From Tersicoccus phoenicis (GTDB lineage: Bacteria; Actinomycetota; Actinomycetes; Actinomycetales; Micrococcaceae): 64,000 nt of DNA. Below are positions 1 through 8,518 of this stretch, piece after piece. Numbering within the stretch: the first letter of the stretch is position 1; every line of letters starts with the position of its first letter. Location of the stretch: contig NZ_MRDE01000017.1 of NCBI RefSeq assembly GCF_001968835.1, positions 1 to 64,000 of the forward strand, given 5' to 3'. The notes beneath the pieces were generated by a model. It did not search any database and had not been told where the DNA came from. It saw only the letters and a list, made by a program, of their open reading frames with translations. A program made the translations under genes and the position numbers.

Positions 1-1
1 G

Positions 2-781
2 CGCCCTGGCCGTCACCGCGGCCGGGTCCACCCGGTACGAGATCCTGCGGGCCGCCGCCACCAACGCCGCGTCCCCCAGACCGTCCACCCCACCGGTGTC
101 CGCGCTCAACGCCGCGTCCACCGCACGCCGGTCCGCCGCCTCACCCAGGTACACCGTCTCCCGGGCGATCAACGTCGCCCGCCACTCACTCAACGTCCCC
201 GCACTCATCGCCGCCAACGTGTGCGGCAGATCCGCCACCAGCAGGTGCGCCAACCCCAGATACCGGCCACCCCGGGCCGGGGACTCCCGCCGCGCCAACG
301 CCACCTGCGCCCCCACCCCCGCACCCCGCTGCCCCGCCGGCACTCCCACCGCCGCCTGCGCGGCCCGCTGCACCACCTCGAACTGTGCGGTCGCCCGCAC
401 CTGCGCCGCCGACGCAGCGGTCTTCAACTCCTCCAGAGCCCGGATCCGATCGATCAACTCCGCACCCACCCCCGACACCACACCACCGGAGGCCCGACCA
501 GCGCCGGAGGCTGGGGCATCGGAGGCTGAAGCATCGGCGTCGGGAATGCGCGCACCGGTCGCGGGTAGGGAACCCGTCGGGCGCCCGGATCGACCCGGCA
601 CGGGGACAGGACCAGCGACGGGGTCAGAGGCGGGACCAGTGACGGGGAGGGAGGCGAGGCCGGCCAGCGCGCGGATCCAGGACGCGATCATCGCCGGTTG
701 CACGGTGTCATCCCGCTGCACGACAACATCCGGTTGCGGGTGCCCGCTCCGGGATGCTGGTTCGTCGGATACCTCGTCCAT
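2..781 (-). CDS. DUF222 / 13E12-repeat family protein, 3' part missing (probable HNH endonuclease)
   Basis: The frame is open from the ATG at 781 to the left window edge (260 codons), so the C-terminus is missing. After about 80 Pro/Ala/Ser-rich residues comes a helical region with AGTLSEWRATLIARETVYLG, characteristic of the DUF222 domain. In this family a C-terminal HNH nuclease domain usually follows; it would lie outside the window. The function of the family is not established. The start is supported by a leaderless promoter that places the predicted transcription start on the ATG, with a perfect SOS box in its spacer. DUF222/13E12 genes of mycobacteria are also known to carry SOS boxes, so DNA-damage induction is likely. 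Confidence 0.85.
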   Translation of the reverse strand, partial: MDEVSDEPASRSGHPQPDVVVQRDDTVQPAMIASWIRALAGLASLPVTGPASDPVAGPVPVPGRSGRPTGSLPATGARIPDADASASDAPASGAGRASGGVVSGVGAELIDRIRALEELKTAASAAQVRATAQFEVVQRAAQAAVGVPAGQRGAGVGAQVALARRESPARGGRYLGLAHLLVADLPHTLAAMSAGTLSEWRATLIARETVYLGEAADRRAVDAALSADTGGVDGLGDAALVAAARRISYRVDPAAVTARA

Positions 782-787
782 GAACCC

Positions 788-816
788 ACTTTACTCGAAC
801 ATATGTTCGAATACAA
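788..816 (-). promoter_or_regulatory. Leaderless promoter of the DUF222 gene
   Basis: On the minus strand, TTGTAT (811-816) and TAAAGT (788-793) are separated by exactly 17 bases. Six bases (782-787) follow before the ATG at 781, so transcription should begin on the start codon. The 17-base spacer is almost entirely occupied by the SOS box at 795-810. Confidence 0.6.
795..810. promoter_or_regulatory. SOS box (LexA operator)
   Basis: TCGAACATATGTTCGA is a perfect palindrome and matches the actinobacterial LexA consensus TCGAAC-N4-GTTCGA. It lies between the -35 and -10 elements of the DUF222 promoter, where bound LexA would exclude RNA polymerase. Confidence 0.85.
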
Positions 817-1093
817 GAGTTGGCCGCGAACGTTCGGGAAGCTGCCGGACCGACGTCAGCCCGCGGTCCGCAAGCGAGTTGCTGCCCGACGGACAATGGC
901 CCCTGCGGCGCGCCCGGCGGGAGCCCGCAGCCGACCTACCGCGCCACGGATGGTGGTCCCCGTCCGGTTGCCCGGTGACCCCCCGGCGGAACTGCGGCGT
1001 CACCCGGCGCTGAACACCCACTCCAGCCACCGCCACGAGCCGGTCGATCGCGGGAAAGCCATCGAACGACCCAACCAGAACCGGAACGAACCG
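817..1093. other. Intergenic stretch without a recognisable gene
   Basis: This lies between the DUF222 promoter and the 3' end of the phosphotransferase-like gene. No reading frame here has family resemblance or a credible ribosome-binding site. A 10-bp palindrome CGAACGTTCG lies at 827-836, just upstream of the DUF222 -35 element. It lacks the four-base spacer of a true SOS box. Confidence 0.5.
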
Positions 1094-2503
1094 CTAGTGG
1101 CGGAAGTCCTCCGGGTGTCGGACGGCAGTCGCGCCGGTTCGGGACGATGAAGCAGCGTCAGGGGATGCCGCCTGATCAGCAGTCGAACCAGAGGGCACAT
1201 CGGAATCCCGACGGTGGTTCGGTACGGAGCCGATCGCCTGATCCTGATCGTCGCTCACATCAGGTGCCGCGGCATTCTCGGCACCATGGTCGGCGGGTTC
1301 GGCGGCATCGCTCGGCTCGGTGTCGTGAATCGGGATGCTCGGCGGTTCGGCGGGCATCGCGGGTCGCCCGTCCGCCCCGACCGTCGGAGTCGCCAGAGGG
1401 CGCGGCTCAGCGCCGGACTCAGGGCCGGGGTGGGTGATGATCGGGTGTCGGGTGGTCACGGCATCGGGTTCCGACACGCGCGGTGCGGTGCTGTGCGAAA
1501 TGTCCTCGCTGGACACGGCCGGGACCCCGCCCGTCGCGGGCCCTTGGGCCGGCGCTTCCGGTTCCGGCGGTGGCGGGCTGGTCAGCTCCCAGCCGCCGGT
1601 CCGCTCGACGTCGCGATCGAGCTCGTCGAGCATCTGCCGGGCCTCGCCGATCATGCCGGCGTCGTCGAGGGTCACCCCGCGCACCAGCCACTTCGCCAGC
1701 GCGAACTCCGCCGCCAGGGCAGCCCGGTGCATCAGGTGCGGATCCTCCGGCTCGGGCAGTGCCATTGAGTAGGCCTCGAGCACGATGTCGACGAAGGACT
1801 GGTCGTTGCAGGCCACCAGCCAGGCGAAGTCGTCGGCCGGGTCGCCGACGTGCAGGTCGGTCCAGCCGGAGACCGCGGTCACCCGGTCCCCGTCGACCAG
1901 GACGTGATCCTCGTGCACGTCGCCGTGGACGACGGTCGGTGCGAACCTCCACAGACTGACGTCCTCGAGTGCGTTCTCCCACCGGCGCAGCAACCGCGCG
2001 GGGATCCGGGCCGTGCCCGCGGCCTGATCCAGTTCGTTGAGCCGGCGCTGCCGGAACTCGTTCGCCGCATAGGCGGGCAGCCCGGCGTCCTCCACCAGGT
2101 CGTGAGGCAGGCCGTGCACGGCGGCGAGAGCACGGCCGACGGCCGGGGCGACGACGCGCGAGCGCACGTCGTCGATGTGCAGCCGAGTGCCCGGCAGATG
2201 AGAGTAGACGAAGGTCGTCAGCGGCCCCTGCCGGACGGTGCCGGCGACGGTGGGCAGCTCGAACGGCAGATCGGCCCGCACGGCGGGGGTGAACGAGCGC
2301 AGCACGGTGAGCTCGTTCTCCAGACGCAGGCTCGCCTCCGGGTGCTTGGGGGAGCGGACGCGCCAGCTACGGCCTGCCCCGTCGCGGATCAACGCGGCGT
2401 CGAAGTCGGCCGCGTCGTCCGGTTCCGCCGCTACCGCCCGGGCGGACAGCAGGGGCACGGCAGCGCTGGCGATGGCCGCCAGCTGCTCAGGGGTACGTCT
2501 CAC
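1094..2503 (-). CDS. Aminoglycoside/macrolide phosphotransferase-like protein with long disordered tail
   Basis: 469 residues from the GTG at 2503. Residues 1-300 show the APH/choline-kinase fold: HGDVHEDHVLVD around residue 193 matches the catalytic loop (Brenner motif), followed by GWTDLHVGDPADDFAWL. The Asp-Trp/Phe pair expected to bind magnesium reads Gly-Trp here, and the usual catalytic-loop Asn is His, so kinase activity is uncertain. The last 170 or so residues are Pro/Glu/Ala-rich and look disordered. The gene is divergent from nudC, 118 bp away. Such proteins next to nudC and uvrD are a conserved actinobacterial arrangement; the natural substrate is unknown and resistance should not be assumed. 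In-frame upstream codons would run into nudC, which argues for this start. Confidence 0.8.
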   Translation of the reverse strand: MRRTPEQLAAIASAAVPLLSARAVAAEPDDAADFDAALIRDGAGRSWRVRSPKHPEASLRLENELTVLRSFTPAVRADLPFELPTVAGTVRQGPLTTFVYSHLPGTRLHIDDVRSRVVAPAVGRALAAVHGLPHDLVEDAGLPAYAANEFRQRRLNELDQAAGTARIPARLLRRWENALEDVSLWRFAPTVVHGDVHEDHVLVDGDRVTAVSGWTDLHVGDPADDFAWLVACNDQSFVDIVLEAYSMALPEPEDPHLMHRAALAAEFALAKWLVRGVTLDDAGMIGEARQMLDELDRDVERTGGWELTSPPPPEPEAPAQGPATGGVPAVSSEDISHSTAPRVSEPDAVTTRHPIITHPGPESGAEPRPLATPTVGADGRPAMPAEPPSIPIHDTEPSDAAEPADHGAENAAAPDVSDDQDQAIGSVPNHRRDSDVPSGSTADQAASPDAASSSRTGATAVRHPEDFRH

Positions 2504-2609
2504 CCCTCCACCGTATGCCGACCGGCCGGGCACGCCCACGCGCGCCGGCGGCGAGTCGCCCCGCGTGATGGAGATCCCGTCCGGAATACCTTCTGTCGGT
2601 ACGGCTGCG

Positions 2610-2621
2610 TACGGTAGAGAA
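2610..2621 (+). promoter_or_regulatory. Leaderless -10 element of nudC
   Basis: TACGGT at 2610-2615 followed by six bases (AGAGAA) places the predicted transcription start on the ATG at 2622. No clear -35 hexamer is visible. Confidence 0.5.
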
Positions 2622-3686
2622 ATGACGAGCAGCGTTCCTTCTCCGTCCGGAAGCCCGGGCACTGCCGGAAGCCCGGGCACTGCGGGAAGCGCAGGACCTA
2701 TGGGCAGCATCGAGGCCACGGTCAACGCGACGCTGCTGCTCTCCCGGGCCGGAGTGGACCGGCGTGGCGAGCGACGTTCGGACCCGGACCTGTTCGATCG
2801 GCTCGCGTCGTCCACCACCACCCGCTATCTGCCGTTGCGCGACGGTCAGGCGCCGATCCGGGACGGGGGCCTGGTCCTGCTCGACGTCGCCCCCGCCGGT
2901 GACGGTACGCCGCCCCTCTACCTGGGGGCGACGACGGCGGACGGTGCCGTCCCTGCCGGGACCGACGTCGTGCTCGTCCCGGTGCCGGGCAGCGAGTCCG
3001 CCGGGCCCGCCGACGCGGGCGTCTACCAGGACGACCACGCCGGGGCCGTCGTTCCCGGTGCGCAGTGGCGGGGTCTGCGGGACGCCGTCGACGATCTGGA
3101 CGCTGTCGAGGCCGGCCTGTTCGTGGAATCCCTCGCCCTGCACCACTGGCATCGGGTGCATCGCCACTGCCCGCGGTGCGGTGCGCCCACCGAGGTCGTC
3201 GAGGCCGGCTGGGTGCGGCGGTGCACCGCCGACGGATCGCAGCACTTCCCGCGCACGGACCCGGCGATCATCTGCACCGTGGTCGACGACGACGACCGGC
3301 TGCTGCTCGGCCGGTCCGCGCAGTGGCCGGCCAACCGGTTCTCCACCCTCGCCGGCTTCGTCGAGCCGGGCGAGTCCCTGGAGGCCGCCGTCGTCCGGGA
3401 GATCGGGGAGGAGGCCGGCCTCGTCGTCGACTCGCCCCGCTACCTCGGCTCCCAGCCGTGGCCCTTCCCGTGTTCCCTGATGCTCGGGTTCACGGCCCAC
3501 GCGACCGGCACTCGGGCCGTCCCGGACGGCATCGAGATCCTCGACCTGCGCTGGTTCACCCGGGCGGAGCTGGTCTCCGCCGTCGGCGCCGGGGAGATCC
3601 GGCTGCCGGGCACGCTCTCCATCGCCCGGCGGCTGATCGAGCACTGGTACGGCGAACCGCTGACCGACCCGGAGGGAGAGAGATGA
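2622..3686 (+). CDS. nudC: NAD(H) diphosphatase / deNADding enzyme NudC
   Basis: 354 residues. It cleaves NADH to NMNH and AMP and, in characterised homologues, removes NAD caps from RNA. Visible features are an N-terminal NUDIX-like region, a zinc ribbon with Cys183, Cys186, Cys201 and probably His208 (a Cys3-His set rather than the Cys4 of E. coli), and a Nudix box GFVEPGES...REIGEEAGL at about residues 244-266. The hallmark SQPWPFP that defines the NADH-pyrophosphatase subgroup starts at Ser277. The first 30 or so residues hold a short Gly/Ser/Pro repeat, and an in-frame ATG at 2700 would remove it. The 3' end overlaps uvrD2 by ATGA, so the two are translationally coupled. Confidence 0.95.
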   Translation: MTSSVPSPSGSPGTAGSPGTAGSAGPMGSIEATVNATLLLSRAGVDRRGERRSDPDLFDRLASSTTTRYLPLRDGQAPIRDGGLVLLDVAPAGDGTPPLYLGATTADGAVPAGTDVVLVPVPGSESAGPADAGVYQDDHAGAVVPGAQWRGLRDAVDDLDAVEAGLFVESLALHHWHRVHRHCPRCGAPTEVVEAGWVRRCTADGSQHFPRTDPAIICTVVDDDDRLLLGRSAQWPANRFSTLAGFVEPGESLEAAVVREIGEEAGLVVDSPRYLGSQPWPFPCSLMLGFTAHATGTRAVPDGIEILDLRWFTRAELVSAVGAGEIRLPGTLSIARRLIEHWYGEPLTDPEGER

Positions 3687-5923
3687 GTGCGGCTCCCGAG
3701 CACCGGGCACCCGAGCAAACCGCACCCGCGACGACGGCCGACGCGATCCTCGCCGGTCTCGACGAGGAACAGCGGCAGGTGGCGACCAGCCTGCAGGGGC
3801 CGGTCTGCGTGCTCGCCGGCGCGGGTACCGGCAAGACCCGTGCCATCACCCACCGGATCGCGCACGGTGTGCAGACCGGCGTGTTCGCCCCACAACGCAC
3901 CCTCGCCCTGACCTTCACCGCGCGGGCCGCCGCCGAGATGCGCACCCGGCTGCGCACCCTGGGCGTCCCGGCCGTCCAGACCCGCACCTTCCACGCCGCG
4001 GCGCTGCGCCAGCTGCAGTTCTTCTGGCCCCAGGCCGTCGGCGGTCAGCTGCCCGGCCTGCTCGATCACAAGGCCAACCTCATCGCCGAGGCGGCTCGTC
4101 GACTGCAGTTGACCACGGACCGTGCTGCCCTGCGCGACGTCGCCGCGGAGATCGAGTGGGCCAAGGTCAGCATGCTCACGGCGGACACCTACCTGGCGTC
4201 CGCCGCCGGGCGTGGCGCGCCGGGCGGCTTTTCGACCACCACCATGACCCGTCTCTTCCAGTCCTACGAGGACGTCAAGGCCGACCGGAACGTCATCGAC
4301 TTCGAGGACGTGCTGCTCATCACCGTCGGGATACTGCAGGAGGACGCCAGGGTCGCGGCGACCGTGCGGGAGCAGTACCGGCACTTCGTCGTCGACGAGT
4401 ACCAGGACGTCTCCCCGTTGCAGCAGCGGCTGCTCGACCTGTGGCTCGGCGGCCGGGAAGACCTGTGCGTGGTCGGGGACGCGAGCCAGACCATCTACTC
4501 GTTCACCGGCGCCACGTCCCGGTTCCTGCTGCAGTTCCGCAGCCGTTACCCCGACGCGCAGGTCGTCGAGCTGATCCGCAACTACCGGTCGACCGAGCCG
4601 GTCGTCTCCCTCGCGAACCGGCTGCTCACCGCCCGGCGCGGCGGTTCCGCGGGCGGGACCTGGAGCGACCCCTTGCGCCTGATCTCCCAGCCGGGAGACG
4701 GCCCCGACCCGGTGTTCACGGAGTATCCCGACGACGAGGCGGAGGCCGCCGGAGTGGCCGCCCGCATCGGCGCGCTCATCGGCACCGGCGTGCCGGCCAG
4801 CCGGATCGCGGTCTTGTTCCGCACCAACGGTCAGTCGCAGGCGTTCGAGCAGGCGCTCGCGGCGGCCTCGATCGGCTACCAGCTGCGCGGTGGGGAACGC
4901 TTCTTCGCCCGGCGGGAGGTGCGGGAAGCGATCCTGCAGTTGCGGGCCGCGGCCCGGGCCGACGACGGCGCCCGCACCGTGGCGCCCGATCCGTCCGGGA
5001 CCGGTGAACGCGGGACCGGGTCGACCGTCGCCGCCACCGTCAAGGACGTGCTCTCCTCCCTCGGCTACCGGGACGAGGCGCCGAGCCAGGGCGGGGCCGT
5101 GCGGGAACGGTGGGAGTCGCTCGCGGCCCTGGTCGCGCTCGCCACCGAACTGGCCACCGAGCGCGCCGGACACGGGCAGACGTTCGAGCTGGCCGATCTC
5201 GTGCGCGAGCTCGACGAGCGGGCCGCCGCCCAGCACGCGCCGACCGTCGACGGGGTCACCCTCGCCTCCCTGCACTCGGCCAAGGGCCTGGAGTGGGACG
5301 CGGTCTTCCTCACCGGGCTCACCGAGGGGTTGATGCCGATCACGTTCGCGCAGGAGCAGGCCGAGATCGACGAGGAGCGCCGGCTGCTGTACGTGGGGAT
5401 CACCCGTGCTCGCCGGCACCTGTCCTTGAGTTGGTCGCTCGCTCGCAGCCCCGGCGGGCGGGGACACCGGACGGCGTCCCGGTTCCTGGACGGACTCGCC
5501 CCGGCGGCCACCCGATCCCGTACGGCCGGCTCCGGCCGTGCCGCCGCACCACGGCGGAAGCCGGCCGCGGTGCTGCACTGCCGGGTCTGTGGAACGGTGC
5601 TCACCTCCGGCGCCGAACGGAAGACCGGCCGGTGTTCCACCTGCCCGCCCGGCTACGACGAGACCGTGTTCGAGTCGCTGCGCGGCTGGCGCAGCGAGAC
5701 GGCCAAGGAGGCCTCCGTGCCGGCGTACGTCGTCTTCACCGACGCCACCCTGATGGCCATCGCAGAGCGGATGCCGACCAGCGCCGACCAGCTCGCGGGC
5801 ATCACCGGGGTAGGCCCGGCCAAACTCGAGCGCTACGGTGCGGCGGTGCTCGCGGTCCTGGCCGGGTCCGGGAACCAGCCGGATCCCGACGCCGACGCAA
5901 GCCCGACGCCGGCGCAAGCCTGA
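3683..5923 (+). CDS. uvrD2: ATP-dependent DNA helicase UvrD2 (SF1, with tetracysteine and HRDC domains)
   Basis: 746 residues. A 3'-5' superfamily-1 helicase: Walker A AGAGTGKT at 45-52, DExx box VDEYQDVSPLQ, and motifs III-VI through ITRARRHLSLSWS. A four-cysteine zinc motif (Cys633, 636, 651, 654) follows, then an HRDC domain at about 665-740 ending in ITGVGPAKLERYG. This is the architecture of mycobacterial UvrD2, where the tetracysteine element is needed for helicase activity. It acts in DNA repair and replication. The start ATG at 3683 overlaps the nudC stop (ATGA); the nudC-uvrD2 pairing is conserved in actinobacteria. Confidence 0.95.
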   Translation: MSAAPEHRAPEQTAPATTADAILAGLDEEQRQVATSLQGPVCVLAGAGTGKTRAITHRIAHGVQTGVFAPQRTLALTFTARAAAEMRTRLRTLGVPAVQTRTFHAAALRQLQFFWPQAVGGQLPGLLDHKANLIAEAARRLQLTTDRAALRDVAAEIEWAKVSMLTADTYLASAAGRGAPGGFSTTTMTRLFQSYEDVKADRNVIDFEDVLLITVGILQEDARVAATVREQYRHFVVDEYQDVSPLQQRLLDLWLGGREDLCVVGDASQTIYSFTGATSRFLLQFRSRYPDAQVVELIRNYRSTEPVVSLANRLLTARRGGSAGGTWSDPLRLISQPGDGPDPVFTEYPDDEAEAAGVAARIGALIGTGVPASRIAVLFRTNGQSQAFEQALAAASIGYQLRGGERFFARREVREAILQLRAAARADDGARTVAPDPSGTGERGTGSTVAATVKDVLSSLGYRDEAPSQGGAVRERWESLAALVALATELATERAGHGQTFELADLVRELDERAAAQHAPTVDGVTLASLHSAKGLEWDAVFLTGLTEGLMPITFAQEQAEIDEERRLLYVGITRARRHLSLSWSLARSPGGRGHRTASRFLDGLAPAATRSRTAGSGRAAAPRRKPAAVLHCRVCGTVLTSGAERKTGRCSTCPPGYDETVFESLRGWRSETAKEASVPAYVVFTDATLMAIAERMPTSADQLAGITGVGPAKLERYGAAVLAVLAGSGNQPDPDADASPTPAQA

Positions 5924-5946
5924 CCACACACGAGAGGGGAACGACC

Positions 5947-7197
5947 GTGCACGAGCCGAGCACCGAGGTGACGTCATCCGACGGCGCCCCGGAGGCCACC
6001 GCTGCGGCCACGACGGACGGCGTCGCCCCGGTCGCGGGCCGGGACCGGTCCGACGTGCTGGACCTCGACGGCCTGTTGAGCGCCGAGGAACTGGCCTGGC
6101 GCGCCACCGTCCGGGCGTTCGTCGACCGGCGGATCAAGCCGAACATCGCGCGCTGGTACGAGGACGCGCACTTCCCGGTCGAGATCGCCCGGGAAATGGG
6201 CGAGGCCGGGTTCCTCGGCATGCATCTGCACGGATACGGGTGTCCCGGCCGGTCCGCGGTCGAGTACGGCCTCACCGCCATGGAGCTGGAAGCGGGCGAC
6301 TCCGGGCTGCGCACCTTCGTCTCGGTGCAGGGCTCGCTCACGATGACCGCCATCCACCGCTGGGGGTCGGAGGAGCAGAAGAACACGTACCTGCCGGGCA
6401 TGGCCTCAGGCGAGATCATCGGCTGCTTCGGTCTGACCGAACCGACCGCCGGATCCGACCCCGCGAGCATGCAGACCACCGCCACGCGTGACGGCGACGG
6501 CTGGCTCCTCAACGGCGCGAAACGGTGGATCGGGCTGGCGTCCATCGCGCACGTGGCGGTGATCTGGGCGGCGACCGACGAGGGCATCCGCGGATTCCTG
6601 GTGCCGACCGACGCTCCCGGCTTCGTCGCCACGCCGATCGAGCGGAAGCTCTCGATGCGGGCCTCCGTCCAGTGCGACATCGCCCTGACCGACGTCCGCC
6701 TGCCCGCGGACGCGATCCTGCCCGGGGCTGCGGGCCTGCGCGGGCCGTTCACGTGCCTGAACGAGGCCCGGTACGGCATCATCTGGGGAGCGATGGGCGC
6801 CGCCCGGGACAGTTACGAGGCGGCACTGGCGTACGCGCAGGAGCGCCTGCAGTTCGACAAGCCGCTGGCGGCGTACCAGCTGACCCAGCAGAAGCTGGTC
6901 GACATGCTGCTGGAGATCCAGAAGGGCACGCTGCTCGCCATCCACCTCGGACGGCTCAAGGACGCGGAAGCGCTGCAGCCCGCGCAGATCTCGGTCGGCA
7001 AGCTGAACAACTGCCGGGAGGCCATCGAGATCTGCCGACAGGCCCGGACCGTGCTCGGGGGCAACGGCATCACCCTGGACCACGCACCGCTGCGGCATGC
7101 CAACAACCTGGAGTCGGTGCGCACCTACGAGGGCACCGACGAGGTGCACACGCTGATCCTGGGCAACCACATCACCGGCCGGCCCGCCTTCCGGTGA
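5947..7197 (+). CDS. gcdH: Glutaryl-CoA dehydrogenase-type acyl-CoA dehydrogenase
   Basis: 416 residues, starting at the GTG at 5947 with RBS AGAGGGGA six bases upstream. FAD-dependent acyl-CoA dehydrogenase fold: CFGLTEPTAGSDP in the middle domain and RTYEGTDEVHTLILGNHITG at the C-terminus. The catalytic base is Glu395 in YEGT. The YEGT-x-x-x-H-x-L-I-L-G-x-x-I-T-G pattern is the signature of glutaryl-CoA dehydrogenases, which oxidise and decarboxylate glutaryl-CoA to crotonyl-CoA in lysine and tryptophan breakdown. About 35 low-complexity residues precede the first helix. It lies just downstream of uvrD2 (23 bp) but has no functional link to it. Electrons would pass to the EtfBA pair at 22-24 kb. 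Confidence 0.85.
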   Translation: MHEPSTEVTSSDGAPEATAAATTDGVAPVAGRDRSDVLDLDGLLSAEELAWRATVRAFVDRRIKPNIARWYEDAHFPVEIAREMGEAGFLGMHLHGYGCPGRSAVEYGLTAMELEAGDSGLRTFVSVQGSLTMTAIHRWGSEEQKNTYLPGMASGEIIGCFGLTEPTAGSDPASMQTTATRDGDGWLLNGAKRWIGLASIAHVAVIWAATDEGIRGFLVPTDAPGFVATPIERKLSMRASVQCDIALTDVRLPADAILPGAAGLRGPFTCLNEARYGIIWGAMGAARDSYEAALAYAQERLQFDKPLAAYQLTQQKLVDMLLEIQKGTLLAIHLGRLKDAEALQPAQISVGKLNNCREAIEICRQARTVLGGNGITLDHAPLRHANNLESVRTYEGTDEVHTLILGNHITGRPAFR

Positions 7198-7217
7198 GGG
7201 CGGACGCAACCGCCCGC

Positions 7218-7248
7218 TGACGGCCGGATCGGCGTCGCGGGGCCGTCA
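7218..7248. terminator. Possible bidirectional terminator
   Basis: An 8-bp inverted repeat TGACGGCC/GGCCGTCA with a 15-base loop lies between two convergent genes and overlaps the stop codon of the minus-strand gene. No U-tract is present, so this is weak. Confidence 0.3.
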
Positions 7249-8328
7249 CGACGGCGCCGGCAGGGTCTCCCGGGGCGGGCGCACGTCCCGCCGAGCCTGC
7301 CGTGCGTCGTCCGCGGCCCACCCACACAGGCACGACGGGTGAGGCACGCACGGACGACGGCTGACCCGGCCGTCGGCCAGGCGCAGCACCAGCTCGGTGG
7401 ACCAGCTGGCGGGTCGATGCTGCCCGTCCAGCCAGGCCAGAACCTGCACGACGGCGAGGGCGGCCGCCGCTGAGACGAGCGAGCCGGCCCGGGCCGGGGC
7501 CGTGGCGCCCGTGGTCGCCTCGTCCCGGATCCGGGGCCAGGCGGGGTCCGCGTCGACCCGGTGGCGCTCCCGGCAGGCCAGGCACGCGGTCAGGCCGGGT
7601 TCGATCAGCGGTCCGATCACGATGTCCCGCTCTCGGGCGATCACCGGCAGCACCGCGCCGTCGTGCTGGTCCGCCGCCGCGACATCGGTCTCGGCGAGGG
7701 CCACCGCCGCGGTCAGCACCCAGAGGTCGGCGTCGGACGCACTGGTTCTGCTGCGCGGACGGGGCCGCACGTCGAGCGCCGTCTCGGGGGCGACCGACCG
7801 GCACAGTCGGCGCAGCGCAGCCGCGCGGGCGGCACCGAGATCCGGCAGCCCGAAGCCGCCGGGCCCGAGCTCCGCGGCGCTCACCGGAGGCCCGTCCTCG
7901 ACGGTCAGGGCGCCGATCCCCGCAGCGGCGAGGCCGGCGACGACCCCGGTCGCCAGGGCGCCGCAGCCGTCCACCCGCACGACGGCCTCCGCCCGACGGG
8001 CGAGCAGCAGGGGAGCCAGCTGGTGGTGGACCGCGCCGAGCCGATCGAGTTCCCCCGCGAGCCGAGCCGTGCGTAGACCGCCCGAGGAATCCCGGCCGGG
8101 CAGCAGGACCGGGCTGAGCGCGTCCACCAGTTCGGCCACCCGCTCCCGAGTCACCCCGAGCTGCCGGCCGAACTCGACCAGGTCGACCGGGTCACGATCG
8201 GTGCGCAGACTCCAGACCAAGGCGCAGTCGCTCTCGGTGAGCCCGTTCAGTACCAGTCCGCCGTCGACGCCGATCTGCAGCGCGCTCGGGCCGCGGCGGA
8301 CCAGCGGCAGACCCGGATTGAGGTGCAT
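7246..8328 (-). CDS. ThiF/E1-like adenylyltransferase-fold protein (Rv3196-like, TOMM cyclodehydratase-related)
   Basis: 360 residues; start ATG at 8328 with GGGAGGCG just upstream. The N-terminal third resembles the leader-peptide-binding winged helix of TOMM-type cyclodehydratases. A ThiF-like Rossmann domain with DGCGALATGVVAGLAAAGIG follows. Cys249-x-x-Cys252 (CLACR) and a C-terminal CLCG motif are probable zinc ligands. In Mycobacterium the homologue lies beside the same set of genes (Rv3193c-Rv3199c). No substrate peptide gene is visible nearby, and the reaction is not established. It faces the DUF45 peptidase gene divergently. Confidence 0.75.
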   Translation of the reverse strand: MHLNPGLPLVRRGPSALQIGVDGGLVLNGLTESDCALVWSLRTDRDPVDLVEFGRQLGVTRERVAELVDALSPVLLPGRDSSGGLRTARLAGELDRLGAVHHQLAPLLLARRAEAVVRVDGCGALATGVVAGLAAAGIGALTVEDGPPVSAAELGPGGFGLPDLGAARAAALRRLCRSVAPETALDVRPRPRSRTSASDADLWVLTAAVALAETDVAAADQHDGAVLPVIARERDIVIGPLIEPGLTACLACRERHRVDADPAWPRIRDEATTGATAPARAGSLVSAAAALAVVQVLAWLDGQHRPASWSTELVLRLADGRVSRRPCVPHPSCLCGWAADDARQARRDVRPPRETLPAPS

Positions 8329-8506
8329 GATCGCCTCCCGTCGTCCGTCCCGACCACCGTCGTCCCGACATCGTCGCCGGTTCGCCCACTCCCGGGTTCA
8401 CCTACCGCCGGGCTCACACCCGGGTCTGTCGGACAGCATGGCACGTCGCTGCCGGTGGGTGGCGGAGTTGTCCACAGGCATGCCGAGGACCGTCGGCAGG
8501 CCGGGA

Positions 8507-8518
8507 TACGGTGGCCCG
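8507..8518 (+). promoter_or_regulatory. Leaderless -10 element of the DUF45 gene
   Basis: TACGGT at 8507-8512 plus six bases (GGCCCG) places the predicted transcription start on the GTG at 8519. There is no ribosome-binding site in front of this GTG. Confidence 0.5.

Noticed and set aside
827-836. CGAACGTTCG palindrome as a second SOS box
   Set aside because: The half sites are adjacent; a LexA site needs four bases between TCGAAC and GTTCGA, and the outer T/A are missing.
3440-5977. 845-codon minus-strand reading frame
   Set aside because: It is antisense to uvrD2, lacks any domain pattern and is an artefact of high GC content.
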